Of a stretch of DNA of 64,000 nt, positions 58,401 to 64,000 are shown piece after piece (positions within the stretch are counted from its first letter, which is position 1; each line of letters opens with the position of its first letter). The DNA comes from Typha latifolia (taxonomy: Eukaryota > Streptophyta > Magnoliopsida > Poales > Typhaceae). The position numbers and the translations under genes were made by a program. The notes under the pieces were generated by a model that saw nothing but the letters and a program-made list of their open reading frames with translations, was not told where the DNA came from and searched no databases. The stretch spans positions 8,916,046-8,980,045 of the forward strand of contig CM034104.1 of NCBI GenBank assembly GCA_019914945.1. The letters are read 5' to 3'.

Positions 58401-61400
58401 ATATATATTGATTTATATAACTTTGTTACAAACCTCTCAAATCTAGCAAGCCTACAATTGGATGCCTTGTTGCTCTATGCGAGTCGAAACTCAAAAGTGA
58501 AACCCTCCTTTTCTTTGAGCTTTCTTAGTCATGGTTAATATGGAAGCTTTCTTAAAGTAATCTTCAAAAAACTCAGTACATTTAGGTTGAAGTCTCTGAG
58601 TTTCATTTAGGATACACATAATTTTAAAGGATAATGCATGGATCCTCAAGAATTGAATTATAGAATTGGATATGGTTGTATTTGTTCACAACAAGATGGC
58701 CCATTCATGCTATACTGGACCTAAATGTCCTTATACATGAGAATAACATTTGTGTGAATAGTGTTGCATGTCCATTTAAAGTTGTGCATTAGATTTTTGT
58801 TTGTCTATACTCCAAAGGTTAAGGGATTGTGATCAAGGGATACCAGAACAGATTGAACCTTAGAAAAATAGAATGTGTTACTTGGTGTGAGATAAGGCTT
58901 GCCTCTTGCGTCCAACAGGTTTGGGCTCATGTCATGGAAACAAAGAGTAAGGTTGTAAATGTCTTTCCTCTCAAGCCCTCGTGTACGTAGGAGCCTCGTG
59001 CATTAAGACACTTTTGTCTTTTCTCTCTTGAGAAAATTGAAGCTAGAAAAAGTAAATGTTGCTTTAGCAAATACTAAAATTTTGGTGTCTAATAGTTGCT
59101 GGTTCCTCAAAATTTAATTTGAAGCGCTGAGAAGCCAAAGAAGCCCTTTACAGGATTTGGAGAGTTGGAGCGTATAATTTTATAATACTTCCAATTTCAT
59201 CCAGTATCTTGAAAACCTACTAAAGGATTTATTGTTGTTTATAAAGGATTCATTTTGGTTCAGTTGTTGATTCCAAGCATGTGTTGGGAAATTTTATGGA
59301 AAAGTAATGATTTGGAAAAACATCATCATTATGTACAAACACTTTTACTATTTGGCACAATTTGCCCAGTATTTTTAATATTCTGGGGGGGTGATGCAGC
59401 AAGTCTCGTTTCATGGTTAAGATAGTTTGCTCATTTTGTGCAAATGTCTTTATATACTTTATTTTTAAGCATTGATCCTAGCTTTTCATATTTAATAGAG
59501 TGCTGGCTCCAGCTCCCAAACTGAAGTCTCGTTTGCATCATGGAATCCAAAGTTTCAACACATATTAGCATCTACTTCCTACAATGGAATGACAGGTAAT
59601 TTCTCTTCCTTTTCCTTTTCATTCTTATAATCCTTTGGCATGTTCATTCAGGTCACAGAAGCAGCTCACACATTTTTCTTCCGTCCTTTCTTTACTTTTG
59701 TAGTTGTTTGGGATTTAAGACAGCAGAAGCCTGTTACAAGGCAAGTTTTCTTCTCATTATTTGGAATTTCATTGGTTGTGTATTTCATATTCTATTTAGG
59801 TCCTAAATAGTAAGTCTAATATTGTTTTCCTTCTTTGTTTGTTTAACAGCTTTTCAGACTCAAATAGAAGGAGATGCTCTGTTTTGCAATGGAATCCTGA
59901 TATTTCAACACAGTTAATTATTGCATCTGATGATGATAATTCACCTTCTCTCAGGGTAACACTTCACACTATTGTTCATACTTTGTAATTTAATTTTGTA
60001 TTACCTATTGAAATGTGTTACTTCAGTTGTCTGGTGACTGGCTAATTGTAACTTTTTATCTAAAAGGTTAAGAAATTTATTGTCAAAGAGCTGGTTTTGG
60101 TATAGCAAGTCATTTAACTATATAATTTCTACTTTATCTGATCAAAACTAGTGACATGTTCTGAAAATAGTTAAACCTGAATGTTCTGGGAGTAATCCTT
60201 TTCGGCTTTAGAATTCGAAGACCTCCTTTCATACTTATTGTCCTACAATTTTAATCAATTAGTTATGTCTATCTGTTCTCACAGGTTTGGGATGTGAGGA
60301 AAACAATATCACCTTTGAGAGAGTTTGTGGGGCATACAAAAGGTTTGGTTGCTAATCTGTCACTTAGGATAGTTCAATTTCTTTACTGTGCTTTTGATGC
60401 ATGTGAGTTTTGATATACCATGTAATTGTAACTAATAGTATTTTTTATGACATTTCTTTCAATCTTAAATTGTATATAGTTCGTACTGTCTAGCCTATAT
60501 AATTGCTCAGAAACAAGTTCACCTTGTTTTCATTTCTACATGCTACATTAGCATTTAATTTGATCACTTAAATTTGCAAATCTGGAAAGCTTGGTTGCTC
60601 TTAACTGGCAATGCTCCATAAATAAGAGTATGTCACCAGTCTAGTTGGTTGTCTTGCCATGATTTTTGCAATGGTGATGTATGAGCTATGGTTTGCTTAG
60701 GATTTAATTGAGATTGATAACTTTAGATGATAGGAAGGATTGTGACCAGAAATAAACAATGTTATATGAGATGTTGTTAAATGAAGCTTTATAATTCAGC
60801 ACAATTCTTTAATGATAATATGATATGTGGAAGTGTCAGTGGTTCCTGTAGAAATATCAATATACCACAAAAACCTCTGGTTGAGCTAAAGAATGACTAG
60901 AACTCAAGCATCAAATGATGAAATAATATAATGATGATTTTGACTACTGTAACATTGAAGGTTGATATTGAATAATTGCATCAATGCAAATCTATATGGA
61001 TATAGAACTTCTGGAAAAGTTTTTCATTTTCATTGGTATAAGGCAGCTTGTGAATATGTGCCAAGGGCCGAAGGTAACTTCGAGAGTTCTCATGCTTGGC
61101 TTGGCCTAAGTGATGGCTTACATGAGCTTGTGTCAAGCTCCTTTCATGTCCTACGTCCATTATTCGGGCTTATTTCATTATGGCTTGAATGGAAAACCCC
61201 AGATTCTGTATTTATTGGCTATCTTACAAATATATATGAGGAATTGTTGGTATATTTCTAGCAGAAATGACTTAGAATGAGCTGATCCTGCAAATAATTG
61301 GCCTATTTATGGCAAAACTTTGCTTACTATGGAAAATTTCCTTTCTGTTGAGCTGTGATGTAGTCTTAGTATACCTATGTATTTTTATGTGCAAGAATGT

Positions 61401-64000
61401 GAAGTAAGCTTAATTATGTAGTTTGTTTATTCTTTCGAAGCTTTTACATTGAGCACTTGGAAAGGAATTTGTATCGAACTCTTAGAGTGATAAGTGTATG
61501 AGGTCGAGATAGAATTTGACACTATGTATAATCAAAGTCAATACCATAAAAATTTCATTTCTGCTAGTGCATTATGCTCTTACTTTAGGAGAAGTGATTC
61601 TACGCAAGTATGTTTGATAATTATATCCTGGCTGTTGCTGCAAACTAAGTCTTGTATCGATATAGGAACATAAAAGGTGCATTGATGAAAGGAATCAGAT
61701 GACCATTGTGCAAGTTTAAGGCCACTAGCTGGTGGCTATGAACATCTGTGATGTCCTTCTAGATGCAAAGTAACTTGATATATTTCTAGTTAAAATGTCA
61801 TAAGGAAAGCATGATTGATAATCACAAGAATAGACTGCCTCTTTGATTCTATAGGTGGCAAAGACTGCCTCTTTTTATGTGCAAGAGGCTTTTAATAACT
61901 TCATCCCTTCATCTAGTCGTATCATGATTAAGTGATGAGAATCAGAACCTTGAGCTGAGTTTAATCCAAAATGTTCTTTGGATTGCTAGATTTTCGGCAT
62001 GGAGGAAAGTTGAAAGACCAACATATGTCCGCAATGCCTTCACTTTTTAATATGGCATGTAGAGAATATTTGGCTCTAAAGTTGCGCAACAGTTTTATCC
62101 CTTGGGTATGATGATGGGAAATCTGATTAGAGCAAACCCATGTTATAGTGACCTGAAAATGTTTTCTTAATGCTGAGAATCCTGAGATTTTTATTGGAAA
62201 GTTAGTAGGTACAGTGAACCAATTTTAGAGTGTTAGACAGGTGCATAATGGCTAAGGGAAATCTTGTGAAAAGCACCCGCAGCATGTGGTGGTCAAGCCA
62301 CTGAATAATGCATATGCATTATATAAGTTATACTATGTAGTCTAGCAATAAGATATTAAAAATAACTAGATGTACAGTCTAATTATGTAGTATACTGAGT
62401 ATCCTATTAGTGTCAAACTAATACATATGTAAAACACTATATAATATATATGGGGAATTATCTTTATCAAATAGTGTCTACAAACATGATCTTATGCAAT
62501 ATGGTTGCTGAAGTAAACTAAAAAGTAAATATTTCTAGCAATCCGGTTAGTTGAAGACCACCAACAAAATATTAATAACCAGAAAAATCTGTCTAGAAAA
62601 TTTGATTACATATATAAATGTTACATATTGTAGTTATCATATACATATTTTGGCACATGAATAAGTCACAAAAAGTGGCCCATATGTGGTGGTCATATGC
62701 ATATCTGGTCCACATGATGCGACTTGTACTGAGACAATCTTTAGAAAATGATGTGAATAGTTGTGTGGCTTAAAAAGAAAGGTTATTCGAGAAGGTTTGG
62801 AGCAAGTTAGAATGTTAGACACTATTAGGTTCTTAGTCTAAATTTGCAGTATGTTTTTCTGTGGAATTGTACTGTTTCAGGATCCAACTGGTAGGCCTGT
62901 GGTTTCTTTTTCTTCTTTACTTCCAATTAAATATCTATCATTCTTATATTCCTTCTGATATCTAGTACTTTTCAGTTTAACTTTCTTTCTTGTTTAAGAC
63001 CCCAAATATCTATAGCCAATCTTCTAGTTTGATCAATGTGCTACATCTCTTAATGAGATAGTAAATAATTTTCTGTGTTTTCTTTAACTTTCTTTTTTCC
63101 TGTGCCAAACTAGACAATTCATACTATCTTCTCATTCATTTGGTTTTCTTAACCAGGTGTGATTGCCATGTCGTGGTGCCCTTATGACAGTTCATTTTTG
63201 CTTACTTGTGCGAAGGACAATAGAACGATTTGCTGGGATACAGTTAGTGGAGAGGTATCAAAGAAATAGTTTTTACACCTCTGCAGCTCTGCTTATATTT
63301 CTGAGTTACTGATATCAACGTTAAGTTGTCTTTTGATGGTAGATACTGTTTTGTCTTAATTCCCTTGCCTTATGCAGATAGTATGTGAACTGCCAGCAAG
63401 CACTAATTGGAATTTTGATGTTCACTGGTATCCAAAAATTCCAGGAATTATATCAGCCTCTTCTTTTGATGTTAAAGTTGGGATTTACAATATTGAGGTA
63501 TGCCACCTTTTCTCCCTATTAAGTCTTTATCTATTTAAGATTGCTAATTGTGGAAGCACTAATAGCCTATGTTAATAGGAATCATTTTGGAACTTCAAGT
63601 TCTACTTCTCTTAGTGGACGCAATGGTGCAGAGTCAAAATAATATTCTGATTTAAGGCAATTGATGAAGCAATTGAATGATTTCACTCATAACAAATTTG
63701 TTATAGTATTTCTAGCCGAATTTAGAATTGGATAATTTGCAAGGTTTTGTTTGGAGCATAGCTAATATAGAGTGACATCTATGTTATAGATCTTCTCTTC
63801 CTTCTATATATTATTGTTGTTACCTTTCTTAAATTTGTTGTCAGGCACTTTAAAATTTTGTTTTCCTTAAAATTGATGTAAAACTTCTGATCCTTTCGGT
63901 GCAAGAATTTAGTCGGATTACTCTTTGGGACTGTCAATATCATTTTATTATTTTTCCTATAGCCTCATACAAAGTAATCTATGATGCTCTTATCTTTGAT
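55487..64000 (+). CDS. SEC31: SEC31 COPII coat protein, 5' part (exons 1-9), 3' partial
   Basis: The start is ATG 55487 ([20 protein letters not shown]), the conserved plant N-terminus; an in-frame ATG at 55316 lies in the leader. Exons: 55487-55806, 55912-55966, 56070-56192, 59499-59595, 59704-59740, 59850-59955, 60285-60342, 63157-63254, 63378-63497. Phases agree and give 338 codons. They encode the N-terminal WD40 propeller: [70 protein letters not shown] and [12 protein letters not shown]31 pairs with SEC13 to form the outer cage of ER-to-Golgi vesicles. The solenoid and Pro-rich C-terminal half lie beyond the window (family about 1,100 aa). Introns 3 and 7 are about 3.3 and 2.8 kb. Intron 5 has a GC donor. 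No defect is seen. Confidence 0.93.
57151..58246. mobile_element. hAT-type non-autonomous element in SEC31 intron 3
   Basis: Starts CAGTGATGATCGTGCC and ends GGCATCCATG. The ends are imperfect inverted repeats of about 55 bp with GGCAC/GTGCC motifs (CACGGGGCGTGCCAA near both ends). The 8-bp flanks are ATTTTATA (57143-57150) and ATTTTATG (58247-58254). The interior is AT-rich with a TCA/TTA microsatellite and no transposase. Confidence 0.8.
57990..58095. repeat. (ATC/ATT)n trinucleotide tract
   Basis: Imperfect ATCATCATTATT array with two internal TCTCTAGTCTC interruptions, inside the hAT element. Confidence 0.85.
59741..59849 (+). other. SEC31 intron 5, GC-AG type
   Basis: The exon ends ACAAG and the intron begins GCAAGTTTTC, the standard GC-donor context, ending TTTAACAG. 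Using the nearby GT would shift the frame, whereas the GC donor keeps VTSFSDSN intact. Confidence 0.85.
60343..63156 (+). other. SEC31 intron 7 (2.8 kb)
   Basis: Bounded by AAAG/GTTTGG and TTAACCAG/GTGTG. The interior is AT-rich. A 99-codon frame at 60962-61261 has no recognisable domain. No clear transposon was recognised. Confidence 0.8.

Noticed and set aside
60962..61261. 99-codon ORF in SEC31 intron 7
   Set aside because: No recognised domain, lies between two well-supported exons, and the frame is not compatible with the flanking coding phases.

Overview
This window is nuclear DNA of a flowering plant. A monocot is the best guess, from the GC-rich first gene and the lineage-like LTR elements, but that is inference. 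Two host genes sit at the edges: the 3' part of a GT61-family xylan glycosyltransferase (1-1244, +) and the 5' nine exons of a COPII coat gene, SEC31 (55487 to beyond 64000, +). The roughly 54 kb between them is almost entirely transposable-element DNA. I saw no tRNA, rRNA or CRISPR loci.

Left part (1.2-18.4 kb): a 2.7-kb non-autonomous LTR element (2232-4931, perfect 5-bp target duplication), a LINE fragment without reverse transcriptase (5215-6365), a solo LTR of the first family (6701-7283), a possible short gene (9171-9464), a non-autonomous hAT element carrying what looks like a captured PRORP (protein-only RNase P) gene fragment (10098-10813), and a 7.2-kb Ty1/copia element (11169-18353, -). 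The copia element has no reverse transcriptase. It has an inverted zinc-knuckle/protease block and an extra ORF of the 'putative plant transposon protein' type next to its 3' LTR.

Middle part (18.6-54 kb): a nest of Ty3/gypsy-type elements dominated by one very large LTR family, called family L here. Family L LTRs are about 2.9-3.4 kb. They begin TGTAAYAA and end GTTACA, and contain polypyrimidine microsatellites, a GTGCTGGGC hairpin and a GC-rich 3' tip. At least a dozen complete or broken copies occur in both orientations, with inverted junctions, LTR-in-LTR nesting and one complete solo LTR with a target duplication. A deletion-derivative gypsy element (21665-25584, perfect TSD) keeps gag and protease, but its pol jumps from the start of reverse transcriptase to the end of the polyprotein. 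A second gypsy remnant (34657-40449, -) keeps a broken gag and a primer-binding site. A 2.8-kb non-coding, strongly G-depleted internal region (46061-48832) belongs to a family L element whose complete 5' LTR follows.

Right part (54-64 kb): a fifth copy of the first LTR family lies just upstream of SEC31. Its intron 3 holds a 1.1-kb hAT element with an 8-bp target duplication, and its intron 5 is a GC-AG intron.

The most unusual signal is a 12-bp palindrome, GCGTTCGAACGC, with many degenerate versions. It is arrayed in the LTRs of the copia element, recurs in front of that element's extra ORF, and appears again in the LTRs of at least two different gypsy families.
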